64,000 bases of DNA. It comes from an uncultured Corynebacterium sp. Lineage in GTDB: Bacteria > Actinomycetota > Actinomycetes > Mycobacteriales > Mycobacteriaceae. The notes under the pieces are model-generated. The model was not told where the DNA came from. It saw nothing but the letters and a program-made list of their open reading frames with translations, and did no database searches. Shown here piece after piece: positions 1 to 10,351 of this stretch. The position numbers were made by a program, and so were the translations under genes. The stretch covers positions 62,001 through 126,000 of the forward strand of contig NZ_CAMIGN010000003.1 in assembly GCF_946221935.1 (NCBI RefSeq). Reading direction: 5' to 3'. Each line of letters begins with the position of its first letter. Position 1 is the first letter of the stretch.

Positions 1-1
1 C

Positions 2-319
2 CGCAGCGAGAACTCCACTGTCACCCTGTGCCACACCGGCACGAAAGACCTGGCGGCGGAGACGAAGGCTGCGGACGTTATCGTGGCCGCCGCTGGTGTG
101 CCGCACATGCTGACCGCAGATATGGTCAAGCCCGGTGCTGCCATCCTGGACGTGGGAGTGTCCCGCGGCGAGGACGGCAAGCTGAAGGGCGATGTGCACC
201 CGGACGTGTGGGAAATCGCCGGCGCTGTTTCGCCCAACCCTGGGGGAGTGGGGCCACTGACCCGTGCCTTCCTCGTGCGCAATGTCGTCGAGCGTGCGGA
301 GAATCTGCTGCGTGACTAA
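2..319 (+). CDS. folD: FolD, C-terminal part (methylenetetrahydrofolate dehydrogenase/cyclohydrolase)
   Basis: Only the last 105 codons are present; the gene runs in from the left edge. FolD interconverts 5,10-methylene-THF and 10-formyl-THF using NADP. The visible part is the C-terminal Rossmann half: the strand with TVTLCHTGTKDL, then ADVIVAAAGVPHML, then AAILDVGVSRGEDGKLKGDV and the family-typical PNPGGVGPLTRAFL loop near the end. The downstream DUF3017 gene overlaps its stop codon, so the two are probably cotranscribed. Identification is secure from these motifs; the start lies outside the window. Confidence 0.95.
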   Translation, partial: RSENSTVTLCHTGTKDLAAETKAADVIVAAAGVPHMLTADMVKPGAAILDVGVSRGEDGKLKGDVHPDVWEIAGAVSPNPGGVGPLTRAFLVRNVVERAENLLRD

Positions 320-671
320 TCGCTCCCGCCCCGCCCGCATTGGGGATGCGCGCCTGCGCTTACTCGATAACCCCCACGACCGGAATAACCCGCCATCCAG
401 GCTCTCCCGTACTGTGCAGATGGCGCTTCTGGGGCTGTTCGTGTTGATGCTGCTGGCTGTCATCGCCCTTTTGCTGGTGGACAGGTGGCGTCGCGCCAGC
501 GTGATGCTGGGCAGCGCTATGCTCTACCTGGCCGTCCTGCGCCTACTTCTGGATTCCCGCGTGCTGGGAATCCTGGCGGTGCGTTCACGCCGCTTCGATA
601 CGGCCTTCACCGCGGCAATCGGATTCGGCATTCTGTGGATTGCCGTGAGCGTCGACCCGCTGGTGAGTTAA
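312..671 (+). CDS. DUF3017 family small membrane protein
   Basis: A 119-aa protein if the GTG at 312 is used. That start overlaps the folD stop by 8 nt and has a GGAG about 10 nt upstream. Three hydrophobic segments follow a basic N-terminus (roughly residues 35-55, 60-78 and 95-115), so it is an integral membrane protein. A DUF3017 gene directly after folD is a recurrent actinobacterial arrangement; the function is unknown. Its 3' end overlaps the convergent metX gene by 4 nt, so no terminator separates them. An in-frame reading frame reaches back to 264, but that would overlap folD more. Confidence 0.8.
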   Translation: MTNRSRPARIGDARLRLLDNPHDRNNPPSRLSRTVQMALLGLFVLMLLAVIALLLVDRWRRASVMLGSAMLYLAVLRLLLDSRVLGILAVRSRRFDTAFTAAIGFGILWIAVSVDPLVS

Positions 672-1852
672 TTCAGCGTAGCTGCGGGGACAGAACTTCC
701 CTCGGCAATGATCTCCGCCTTAGCCAGGAATTTCGTTAACACCTGACCCATCTGCCGCGACTCGATCAGAAACCCGTCGTGACCAGTGGGGGAGGTGATT
801 TTCGACATGCCAATGAAGTCGCCCAGGTTGCGTGAAAGGTGTTCCTGCTGGTGCAGCGGGTACAGAATATCGGTATCCACGCCCACCACCATCGTCGGTA
901 CTTTGCACGACCCTAGAGCTGCATTCATGCCACCCCGACCCCGACCTACATCATGCCTGTTCAGGGCATCCGTCAGTACCACATAGCTGCCTGCATCGAA
1001 GCGTGCGACCAATTTCTCTGCTTGGCGGTCTAGATAGCTCTCTACCGCGAAGCGCTGCTGTGGGTCGCGGTAGGGGCCGTAGGGGTTCTCATTCCGCTGC
1101 GGATCCACCCCGAAGCGTTCGTCTACTTCCAGCTCTCCGCGATAAGTCAGGTGCGCAATCCGACGTGCCTGCCCCAGGCCGTGTGATGGCACCTCGCCCG
1201 TGGAGTAGTAATCGCCGCCATGCCAGGCCGGGTCCGCTTCAATAAAGCGAATCTGGCTGGACTGCAAGCCGATCTGCCAGGCCGACGCGCGTGCGCTTAC
1301 CGCGATGGGTAATGCTGCGTTGATCATGTGCGGGTACATGAGCGACCACTCAAGCACCCGCGCCCCGCCCATCGAAGCGCCGATAAGGGCATGGATCCTT
1401 GTGACGCCGATACGCTCCAGCAACTGCCGCTCTGCCACAACCATGTCGCGGATCGATAGACCGGGGAATCGCGAACCCCATGCCTTGCCATCGGGATGTG
1501 GCGAGCTAGGCCCAGTGGACCCCTGGCATCCGCCCAGCACATTCGCGCACAGCACCAAATAGCGGGTGGTATCGATCGGCTTATTCGGGCCGACCATGTC
1601 CGCCCACCAGTCAGCGGCATTGCCGTCGCCAGTCAGGGCATGTTCGATCAGTACAACAGGTCGTTCCTCCGGGGACAGTCCCGGCTCGGGACCTGCGGAG
1701 AACTCGGCATAGTCCGCGTCGCCCTCAGAAGAGTCGTAGAACGCGAAGAAACGGAGTTCGGCGTCAACAATAGTCACACCCGCCTCCGTGACAACGTCGC
1801 CGATCGGCACCGTGCGCGACGTACCAGAAGCGGGGAGGAACTCGGGGTTCAT
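668..1852 (-). CDS. metX: Homoserine O-acetyltransferase MetX
   Basis: A 394-aa alpha/beta-hydrolase-fold enzyme that acetylates homoserine with acetyl-CoA, the first committed step of methionine synthesis. The nucleophile is Ser160 in IGASMGG; the remaining triad residues are the Asp in VDTDILYP and the His in GHDGFL near the C-terminus. HALTGDGNAADWW and VLGGCQGSTGPSS are family-typical. It lies 28 nt downstream of metY on the same strand, forming a metY-metX operon that supplies O-acetylhomoserine for direct sulfhydrylation. The start is an ATG at 1852; length is normal for the family. Confidence 0.96.
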   Translation of the reverse strand: MNPEFLPASGTSRTVPIGDVVTEAGVTIVDAELRFFAFYDSSEGDADYAEFSAGPEPGLSPEERPVVLIEHALTGDGNAADWWADMVGPNKPIDTTRYLVLCANVLGGCQGSTGPSSPHPDGKAWGSRFPGLSIRDMVVAERQLLERIGVTRIHALIGASMGGARVLEWSLMYPHMINAALPIAVSARASAWQIGLQSSQIRFIEADPAWHGGDYYSTGEVPSHGLGQARRIAHLTYRGELEVDERFGVDPQRNENPYGPYRDPQQRFAVESYLDRQAEKLVARFDAGSYVVLTDALNRHDVGRGRGGMNAALGSCKVPTMVVGVDTDILYPLHQQEHLSRNLGDFIGMSKITSPTGHDGFLIESRQMGQVLTKFLAKAEIIAEGSSVPAATLN

Positions 1853-1880
1853 GAGGTATCAGCCCAGTAAATTGTGTGTT

Positions 1881-3212
1881 CTAGATAGCCTCGAAGCCGC
1901 GCTTGAGGTCATCGATGATGTCGGTGATGTCCTCGATACCCACGGACAGGCGGACGGTCGCATGGGAGACACCAGCACGAGCCAGGCCGGTCGCGTCGGA
2001 CTGGGAATGCGTGGTGGTGGCTGGGTGCACCACCAGGGAACGTACATCGCCGACATTCGCTAGGTCGGAGTGCAGCTGTAGGGCGTCGATAAAAGCCCAT
2101 GCCTTCTCCTTGGCTTCCTCCGAGTTCGGGTCATTTACCTGGAGGTCGAAACTCAGGACGGAGCCCGTGTACTCCAACCCCAACTCTTCTTTGACCTTGA
2201 ACCAGGGGGAGGCAGGCAGACCCGCGTAGTTCACTGTGGCAACCTGCGGCTGGTCGGCCAGGAACTCGGCCACGGCCTTTGCGTTTTCATTGTGCTTGGC
2301 GATGCGCAAGGTCAGCGTATCTAGACCTTGAGCCACGACCCAGGCGTTAAAGGCGGAGAGAGTGGCGCCCGTATCGCGGATAATGCCGGCGCGGAGCTTC
2401 ATGCCGAAGGCAGCCGGGGCCAGATCCACGTACTTGAGGCCGTGGTAGGCCGGATCCGGGTTGACGAAGCCGGGGAAGACTGGCTGGCCGTCGCGCTCGA
2501 CGGACCAGTCGAAGGAGCCGCCATCGACGATGATGCCACCCAGACCGGAGCCGTTACCCGTGTAGAACTTCGTCAGAGAGGCCACCACAATATCGGCGCC
2601 GAGCTCCAACGGACGGACCAGTGCAGCGGTAGCCAGGGTGTTATCCACGATCAGCGGAACGCTGTTGTTGTGCGCAACCTCCGCCACAGCCGGGATGTTC
2701 AACACATCGGCCTGGGGGTTTGCGAAGGTCTCGGCGAAGAAGGCCTTGGTGTTCGGGCGGACGGCGGCCTGCCAGGATTCCGGGTCGTCCGGGTTGTCCA
2801 CAAAAGTCGTTTCGATTCCCAGCTTTGGCAAGGTGTGCTGCAGCAGCGTCTCGGTGCCGCCGTACAGACGCGGGGAGGCGACGATGTGGTCGCCGGTGCC
2901 AGCGAGGTTGAGGATTGCGGCGGTTTCGGCAGCCATGCCCGAGGCGAATGCCACTGCGTGCACGCCGTCTTCTAGGGAGTTCAAGCGGTTCTCCAGCGCT
3001 TCTACCGTGGGGTTGGTCAGGCGCGAGTAAATCGGTCCGAGGTCTTCTAAGTGGAAGCGCTGCTTGGCGTGCTCGGCATCGTTGAAGACGTAGCTGGAGG
3101 TGAAGTGGATCGGCAGGTTACGGGCGCCGGTATCGCCGACAGGTTGGCCAGCGTGGATCTGGCGGGTGGCGAAGCCCCACTTCTCTGCGTTTTCGTTGTT
3201 GTACTTGGGCAT
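1881..3212 (-). CDS. metY: O-acetylhomoserine sulfhydrylase MetY
   Basis: A 443-aa PLP enzyme of the Cys/Met metabolism family that makes homocysteine from O-acetylhomoserine and sulfide. Visible features are the N-terminal FATRQIHAGQ, YSRLTNPTVEALE, FASGMAAETAAIL, VDNTLATAALVRPLELGAD and the PLP-lysine motif SLTKFYTGNG; the C-terminus has SLVVHPATTTHSQ. The reading frame extends upstream to 3290, but the ATG at 3212 is preferred: it is preceded by AAAGGA with 8-nt spacing and matches the usual family N-terminus. First gene of the metY-metX operon, with an McbR-like operator about 85 nt upstream. Confidence 0.95.
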   Translation of the reverse strand: MPKYNNENAEKWGFATRQIHAGQPVGDTGARNLPIHFTSSYVFNDAEHAKQRFHLEDLGPIYSRLTNPTVEALENRLNSLEDGVHAVAFASGMAAETAAILNLAGTGDHIVASPRLYGGTETLLQHTLPKLGIETTFVDNPDDPESWQAAVRPNTKAFFAETFANPQADVLNIPAVAEVAHNNSVPLIVDNTLATAALVRPLELGADIVVASLTKFYTGNGSGLGGIIVDGGSFDWSVERDGQPVFPGFVNPDPAYHGLKYVDLAPAAFGMKLRAGIIRDTGATLSAFNAWVVAQGLDTLTLRIAKHNENAKAVAEFLADQPQVATVNYAGLPASPWFKVKEELGLEYTGSVLSFDLQVNDPNSEEAKEKAWAFIDALQLHSDLANVGDVRSLVVHPATTTHSQSDATGLARAGVSHATVRLSVGIEDITDIIDDLKRGFEAI

Positions 3213-3274
3213 TGGGTGCGATCCTTTGGGGTGTGTCGTTTTGCTTGTTATTTGGGTTTGTTGCTTTACGACGA

Positions 3275-3311
3275 TAGACCGACATGCCATAAAAGTAAAC
3301 CGCTCTGTCTA
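3275..3311. promoter_or_regulatory. McbR-like operator upstream of metYX
   Basis: TAAACCGCTCTGTCTA at 3296-3311 matches the corynebacterial McbR box TAGAC-N6-GTCTA with one mismatch. A second partial copy, TAGACCGACATGCCAT (3275-3290), keeps a perfect left half only. McbR is the TetR-type repressor of methionine and sulfur genes in C. glutamicum, responding to S-adenosylhomocysteine. The position, 60-100 nt upstream of the metY start, suits repression of metYX. The assignment rests on motif similarity alone. Confidence 0.55.
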
Positions 3312-3436
3312 CTTTTTTCTTCTCGACGCCATAAAATGCCAGGTAGTGGCGTGTTTAGCGCCTAGAAGTTATCCGTACCGCTTAGTCTATATTTGTATGG
3401 TTTGGTTGCAGGGGATAGCTCCGGGGGTTGCGGGGG

Positions 3437-3560
3437 AATGTCGCTAAAACGGGAATCTGTTATTAGAAGCCGTTGTCAAAACTCTAAAAGGCCTGGTCAG
3501 GAAGCTGCAACAAATTGTGTTTTGTGTAGACGCGTTACAGATTCCCGATCTAGCGACATT
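3437..3560. repeat. 124-bp element with 26-bp inverted ends (MITE-like)
   Basis: The arms 3437-3462 and 3535-3560 are near-perfect inverted repeats: AATGTCGCTA and CGGGAATCTGT match exactly, separated by a 3-nt mismatch, with one further mismatch in the last two positions. They enclose 72 bp without a reading frame. Taken from TGT (3439) to ACA (3558), the ends have the TGT...ACA form used by some insertion-sequence families. No target-site duplication is evident. It may be a MITE, a heavily deleted IS, or a large hairpin. Confidence 0.6.
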
Positions 3561-3597
3561 CGCAGCGTGAACGGGGAGGAGAGGGAGGAAACTGTGC

Positions 3598-3641
3598 ATG
3601 AAGAAACCCCGGCGCCGGCATCCTAATGCCAGCTCCGGGGT
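3598..3641 (-). terminator. Rho-independent terminator of icd
   Basis: The arms 3606-3621 and 3626-3641 form a GC-rich 16-bp stem with two mismatches and a 4-nt loop (CCTA). Read on the minus strand the hairpin is followed by TTTCTT. It lies 16 nt beyond the icd stop codon, in the right orientation to end icd transcription. Confidence 0.75.
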
Positions 3642-3657
3642 AAAACTCGCAGCAATA

Positions 3658-5886
<2,229 letters not shown>

Positions 5887-6076
5887 GTGGCGTTCGTCTC
5901 CCAGCCTCTAGTTAGTTAGTTGATCTTTTCGTGGTTTACGATCCAAGAATACGGCAAATAGCAAACCCGTGAATGATACGGGGTTACCGCCCACCGCGCG
6001 GCCAGTTTGTGGTTAAAGAGCAAAAATATTTTTTGTTACACCCACCCGCCGCCCAACCTACCCATGAAAGCAAGCG

Positions 6077-7342
6077 ATGCCTGTGAATCGAATCCGCCAA
6101 AATAGCTCTAAATCTCGCCTAACCAAGCTGCCATCGCGCCGCCCTATACCGCGCCAAACGGAGATTTCCACCCGCCACCGTTATATAGCCATGATTGCGA
6201 TGGCTCTGGGTGGTTTCGGTATCGGTACGACTGAGTTCGTGGCAATGGGGCTGCTGAACCTCATCGCGGATGACTTTTCCATCACCGAGGGGGAGGCCGG
6301 CCACGTAATCTCTGCCTATGCGCTGGGAGTGGTCATTGGCGCTCCGCTGATTACGACGCTTACGGGTTCAATTCCGCGCCGACGCCTGGCATTGATCCTT
6401 ATGGGGGCTTTCGTTATCGGCAACGGCCTCAGCGTCTTTGCACATTCCTATTGGGTGCTGATGATTTCGCGCTTCATCGCAGGTTTCCCGCATGGTGCCT
6501 ACTTCTCCGTTACCGCGCTGATCGCGGCGTCGATGGCCCCGAATGGCAAGCGTGGTAAGGCAGTGGCGTTGACGGGCATGGGACTTTCAATCGCCACGGT
6601 TATTGGCGTGCCAGTTGCGCAGGGCTTGGGTTCTGCCCTTGGGTGGAACGCGGCTTTCGCGATGGTTGCGGTCATCGGCATCATTACCTTCATTGCGCTG
6701 TGGTTCACGGTTCCGCACATGACGTTGATGCCCCGCACGAAGCCGATCACCGAGCTTGGCGCACTGGTTAATTCGCAGGTTCTTATGACGTTGGCTATCG
6801 GCACTGTTGGCTTCGGCGGTATGTTCGCGGTCTACACCTATATCTCGTGGACGCTGACGGAGAACGCGGGCTTCAACGCTGACCTGATCTGGATTCCGCT
6901 GATGGTCTATGGCATTGGCATGGTCATCGGTACGTACATCGGTGGCGTGTTGGCTGACCGGAACCTGGAGTATGCGATCCTTGGCACTCTGCTGACCTTG
7001 ATCGTGGTGCTGTCCGCTTTCTACTTCCTGTCGCACAACGCAGTGCTGGGAATCATAAACTTCGGAGTAATCGGACTTTTGGGTTCCACCCTGGTGCCGA
7101 ACCTGCAAACCCGCCTGATGGATGTGGCGGGCGATGCTCAAACCCTCGCTGCGGCGCTGAACCACTCCGCGCTGAATATGGCCAATGCGGCCGGTGCAGC
7201 GGTGGGCGGCGCCGTCATCTCCGCTGGTTATGGATATTCCACCCCGGCCCTAGCCGGTGCTGTGATGGCTGCCTGCGGCGCACTGCTGTGGGTTCCTGCC
7301 TACTTCTTACGACGCCGTCAGCTTGCGGCTGCTCGCGGGTAG
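6077..7342 (+). CDS. MFS transporter, DHA1 (AraJ/Cml-like) family
   Basis: A 421-aa, about 12-helix major facilitator. After a basic N-terminal tail of about 35 residues comes GIGTTEFVAMGLLNLIADD, characteristic of the DHA1 AraJ/YdhP-type drug or arabinose efflux group, and the loop-2/3 motif is represented by TGSIPRRRLAL. LVPNLQTRLMDVAGDAQTLAAALNHSALN in the second half is also typical of this subgroup. The substrate cannot be read from sequence; purine nucleoside, sugar or drug efflux are all possible. ATG 6077 has a GAAAG sequence upstream. Divergent from icd across 190 bp. Confidence 0.85.
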   Translation: MPVNRIRQNSSKSRLTKLPSRRPIPRQTEISTRHRYIAMIAMALGGFGIGTTEFVAMGLLNLIADDFSITEGEAGHVISAYALGVVIGAPLITTLTGSIPRRRLALILMGAFVIGNGLSVFAHSYWVLMISRFIAGFPHGAYFSVTALIAASMAPNGKRGKAVALTGMGLSIATVIGVPVAQGLGSALGWNAAFAMVAVIGIITFIALWFTVPHMTLMPRTKPITELGALVNSQVLMTLAIGTVGFGGMFAVYTYISWTLTENAGFNADLIWIPLMVYGIGMVIGTYIGGVLADRNLEYAILGTLLTLIVVLSAFYFLSHNAVLGIINFGVIGLLGSTLVPNLQTRLMDVAGDAQTLAAALNHSALNMANAAGAAVGGAVISAGYGYSTPALAGAVMAACGALLWVPAYFLRRRQLAAARG

Positions 7343-7411
7343 ATTCTTCGCGCTGCGCTACTGGCGCACTCGTCGGGGTGGTTGTCTGACCTACTTAGTA
7401 GGGTAGGGCGC

Positions 7412-8392
7412 ATGAAGTCTTTGACTATTGCGACGGTGAACGTCAACGGTATCCGTGCCGCGGCGAAGGTGCGTCACGAGGATAATCAGGGGATCCTGCC
7501 GTGGCTGGAAAATACTCCGGCCGACGTGGTGTTGATGCAAGAGGTGCGCGCGGATGAAAAGCAGACGCGCGCTGCGCTGGAATCTGTCTTGGACGAGTGG
7601 CATCTGGAACAGGCGCCTGCAGCCGCAAAGGGACGTGCCGGGGTGGCCATTCTGTCCCGCATACCACTGCGAGAAGTGCAGGTTGGCTTTGGGGACGAGG
7701 AGTTCGCTGACTCTGGCCGCTATATAGAGGCCACGGTGGATGTCGGCGACCTGCCGGTGCGCGTGGCTTCCCTGTACTTGCCCAGCGGTGCGGCGGGGAC
7801 GGCAAAGCAGGATGAAAAGTACCGTTTCTTGGATTCTTTCGGCGAGTACCTCAACAACCGCGCTGGGCAGGGGGAGCTGGTTATCGGCGGCGATTGGAAT
7901 ATTTGCCACCGCCGCGAAGACCTAAAGAATTGGAAGACCAACCGTAAGAAGTCGGGCTATCTGCCGGACGAGCGAGCCTTTATGGATTCCGTCCTGGGCA
8001 CCTTCCCAGATGAAGCAACTCAGGTTGCGGACGCAGAGGACGCGGGCCGCAATGGCAACCCCGCTGGCGTGGCCGGGGACTTCTTCGGTGCGGTTGATTA
8101 CGCGCCGGGCGAGATCGCTGCAGCTCGCCTGGCAGCCGGCGCTGCAAAGGATCCGCAGTATTTCGATGTCATGCGTCGGGTATTACCGGAGCAGGCCGGC
8201 CCGTACTCCTGGTGGACTTACCGCGGTCAGGCTTTCGACACCGACGCGGGCTGGCGCATCGATCTGCAGGTGGCCACCCGCGGCATGCTGGAGCGCGCAC
8301 TCAGCGCGAACAATGTGTGGGTTGACAAAGCCGCAGCTTACGACCAGCGCTGGTCCGACCACTCACCGGTGTTGGTGGAGTACACATGCTAA
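7412..8392 (+). CDS. xth: Exodeoxyribonuclease III / AP endonuclease
   Basis: A 326-aa EEP-fold nuclease that removes abasic sites and trims 3' ends in base-excision repair. Motifs in order: TVNVNGIRAA, the metal-binding Glu in LMQEVRA, GRAGVAILSR, SLYLPSG, GGDWNICHRREDLKN, GWRIDLQVAT and the C-terminal SDHSPVL with the catalytic His. The frame opens earlier (7382), but the ATG at 7412 is preferred: it begins directly at the domain and has TAGGGT 7 nt upstream, a leaderless-type -10. The next gene overlaps its stop by 7 nt. Confidence 0.92.
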   Translation: MKSLTIATVNVNGIRAAAKVRHEDNQGILPWLENTPADVVLMQEVRADEKQTRAALESVLDEWHLEQAPAAAKGRAGVAILSRIPLREVQVGFGDEEFADSGRYIEATVDVGDLPVRVASLYLPSGAAGTAKQDEKYRFLDSFGEYLNNRAGQGELVIGGDWNICHRREDLKNWKTNRKKSGYLPDERAFMDSVLGTFPDEATQVADAEDAGRNGNPAGVAGDFFGAVDYAPGEIAAARLAAGAAKDPQYFDVMRRVLPEQAGPYSWWTYRGQAFDTDAGWRIDLQVATRGMLERALSANNVWVDKAAAYDQRWSDHSPVLVEYTC

Positions 8393-9243
8393 CCGTCCTC
8401 TACGTCCTGGGGCTTACCGCGGAGTCAATGACGGCTGCGTTGGCTGCAGGTCGACAGCGGATGGACATGTTCGGCGTCATGCTCATCGCCTCAGTGACTG
8501 CCTTCGGTGGTGGAACGGTGCGCGACCTGCTGCTTGGCCACTACCCGCTGCGTTGGGTGAATGAGCCGATCTTCTTAGCCATCGTATTGGTCGCAGCATT
8601 GGTGACGGTGTTGGCGAGCTTCCTGATGGATTATTTCCGCACTATCTTCTTGGTGCTGGACGCGGTTGGCCTTTCCACCTTCGCGATTCTGGGCGCACAG
8701 GTGGCTTTGGAGATGGGGCATAGCCCACTGATTGTCGTGGTTTCCTCCGTGGTTACGGGCGTATTCGGCGGTGTGCTGCGCGATGTTCTGTGTGACCGGG
8801 TACCGCTGGTGTTCAACGAGGAGCTCTATGCCTCCATCGCCATCTTGGTCTCGGTGTTGTACATGAGCATGCTGCACTTTGACCTGGATCAGACGATCGG
8901 CAGCCAATTCGTCATCGTCATCTGCCTGTTCTTTGCCTTTGGCCTACGTCTGTTGGCGATTTTCTACCGCATTTCCTTGCCCGTGTTTGAGTACCAAGAA
9001 CGGGAATATGTACGCGACCCCGCTGGCCGATTGACTATGTGGGCGCTCAACAAGGCTGGCGTGCGCCGCCGGGAAATGCGCAGGCGCAGCGTAGGAGCGC
9101 CGCGAGGACCGAAAGACAAGAAGAGCAAGAGGAAGCGTAGAAGACTAAACCGGTTCGAACTGGTTGACCGGGGAGAATTCGAATACGAGGACGACGGGGC
9201 GTCCGAAAGCCCGACCACCGACCCCGAAACCCGCGACGAGTAA
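8386..9243 (+). CDS. TRIC-type cation channel family protein (UPF0126)
   Basis: A 285-aa membrane protein built from two homologous three-helix repeats, the layout of the prokaryotic TRIC channel family. Each repeat carries its glycine-rich signature: AFGGGTVRDLLLG (about residues 39-51) and GVFGGVLRDVLCDR. Family members conduct monovalent cations as trimers. The last 80 residues are unusual: a highly basic stretch (RRREMRRR...KDKKSKRKRRR) followed by an acidic end, presumably cytoplasmic. Overlaps xth by 7 nt, so it is translated as part of the same unit. Confidence 0.85.
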   Translation: MLTVLYVLGLTAESMTAALAAGRQRMDMFGVMLIASVTAFGGGTVRDLLLGHYPLRWVNEPIFLAIVLVAALVTVLASFLMDYFRTIFLVLDAVGLSTFAILGAQVALEMGHSPLIVVVSSVVTGVFGGVLRDVLCDRVPLVFNEELYASIAILVSVLYMSMLHFDLDQTIGSQFVIVICLFFAFGLRLLAIFYRISLPVFEYQEREYVRDPAGRLTMWALNKAGVRRREMRRRSVGAPRGPKDKKSKRKRRRLNRFELVDRGEFEYEDDGASESPTTDPETRDE

Positions 9244-9254
9244 GGTTACCTACT

Positions 9255-10280
9255 ATGAACCAACCTGCGAAGAAACAGCGCGTCGTCTCCGGCCTGCAGC
9301 CGACCAGCGATTCCTACCACCTGGGTAACTACCTGGGAGCGGTCAAACAGTTTATCCAGCTCCAGGACGATTACGAGACTTTTTACTTTATCCCCGATCA
9401 GCACGCAATCACCGTGCCCGGTTATAACCCCAAGGATCTGCGCAAACGTACCCTCGCGGGGGTAGCACAGCTATTGGCCCTGGGTATCGACCCGGAGCGG
9501 TCCACTTTGTACGTACAGTCCCACGTGCCGGAACACGCTCAGCTGGCATGGGTATTGATGTGCATCACCGGCGACGGCGAAGCGCGCCGAATGACACAGT
9601 TCAAAGACAAGTCCGCCAAGCAGGGCGGGGATAACACGACCTCTGGTCTGTACGCGTACCCCATGCTGATGGCTGCGGATATTCTGCTGTACCGCCCGCA
9701 CCTGGTTCCAGTTGGCGAAGATCAGCGCCAGCACCTCGAGCTCACGCGCAACCTGGCAGAGCGTTTTAACTCCCGGTATAAGAAGACCTTCGTAGTGCCA
9801 GAGGGGTTCATTCCCGAGGGGGCAGCGAAGATCTACGATCTGCAGAACCCGACGGCCAAGATGTCGAAGTCCACGGATAACCCCAAGGGCCTAATCAACC
9901 TGCTGGATGACCCGAAGGTATCGGCAAAACGCATTCGCTCGGCGGTTACCGACAACGACGGCGAGATTCGTTATGACAAGGAAAACAAACCGGGCGTATC
10001 GAACCTGCTTGTTATCCAGTCGGCGCTGGGGGATAAGAGCATCGACGAACTCGTAGAGGGCTACCAGCAGGCCGGCTCCGGTTACGGCGACCTCAAAAAG
10101 GACACGGCGGAGGTGCTGGAGGCGTTCTGTTCTCCACTGCGTCAGCGCTTTGACGAGTACATGGCCGACCCCGCGGAGCTGCACCGCATCCTCGCGGCAG
10201 GTGCGGAACGCGCCCGCGAAATTGCAGCCAAGACAATCGAGCAAGTTTACGAGCGTGTAGGTTTCCTGGCTGAACAGTAA
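9255..10280 (+). CDS. trpS: Tryptophanyl-tRNA synthetase
   Basis: A 341-aa class I synthetase that charges tRNA-Trp. The HIGH-equivalent is SDSYHLGNYLGAVK near the N-terminus (PTSDSYHLGN) and the second class I motif is KMSKS in TAKMSKSTDNPKG. YAYPMLMAADILLY, VGEDQRQHLELTRNLAERFN and the Trp-pocket region are typical of the family, and the length is normal. The gene starts 11 nt after the TRIC-like gene and is followed by a hairpin that probably ends the transcript. Confidence 0.96.
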   Translation: MNQPAKKQRVVSGLQPTSDSYHLGNYLGAVKQFIQLQDDYETFYFIPDQHAITVPGYNPKDLRKRTLAGVAQLLALGIDPERSTLYVQSHVPEHAQLAWVLMCITGDGEARRMTQFKDKSAKQGGDNTTSGLYAYPMLMAADILLYRPHLVPVGEDQRQHLELTRNLAERFNSRYKKTFVVPEGFIPEGAAKIYDLQNPTAKMSKSTDNPKGLINLLDDPKVSAKRIRSAVTDNDGEIRYDKENKPGVSNLLVIQSALGDKSIDELVEGYQQAGSGYGDLKKDTAEVLEAFCSPLRQRFDEYMADPAELHRILAAGAERAREIAAKTIEQVYERVGFLAEQ

Positions 10281-10306
10281 AGCGCGGCGGCTCTCGCCGT
10301 GCTTTA
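10281..10306 (+). terminator. Probable terminator after trpS
   Basis: AGCGCGGC (10281-10288) pairs with GCCGTGCT (10296-10303) with one mismatch across a 7-nt loop, immediately after the trpS stop. The T-tract is short (TTTACT), so termination may be partial and the downstream gene could still be read through. Confidence 0.5.
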
Positions 10307-10351
10307 CTAATGTGAGAATCTTCGAGACGACCGGAAGGAAGGGCCGTCCCC

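Larger units (their letters stand above)
3213..3657. other. metY-icd intergenic region (445 bp)
   Basis: No convincing gene is present. From left to right it holds the metY ribosome-binding site, the McbR-like operator (3275-3311), an AT-richer stretch expected to contain the metYX promoter, the inverted-repeat element (3437-3560), a purine-rich run, and the icd terminator (3606-3641). Short open frames here lack credible start signals. Confidence 0.7.

Noticed and set aside
5905..5925. TAGT tandem repeat upstream of icd as a regulatory repeat
   Set aside because: Only three short units; within chance expectation and not positioned at a clear promoter element.
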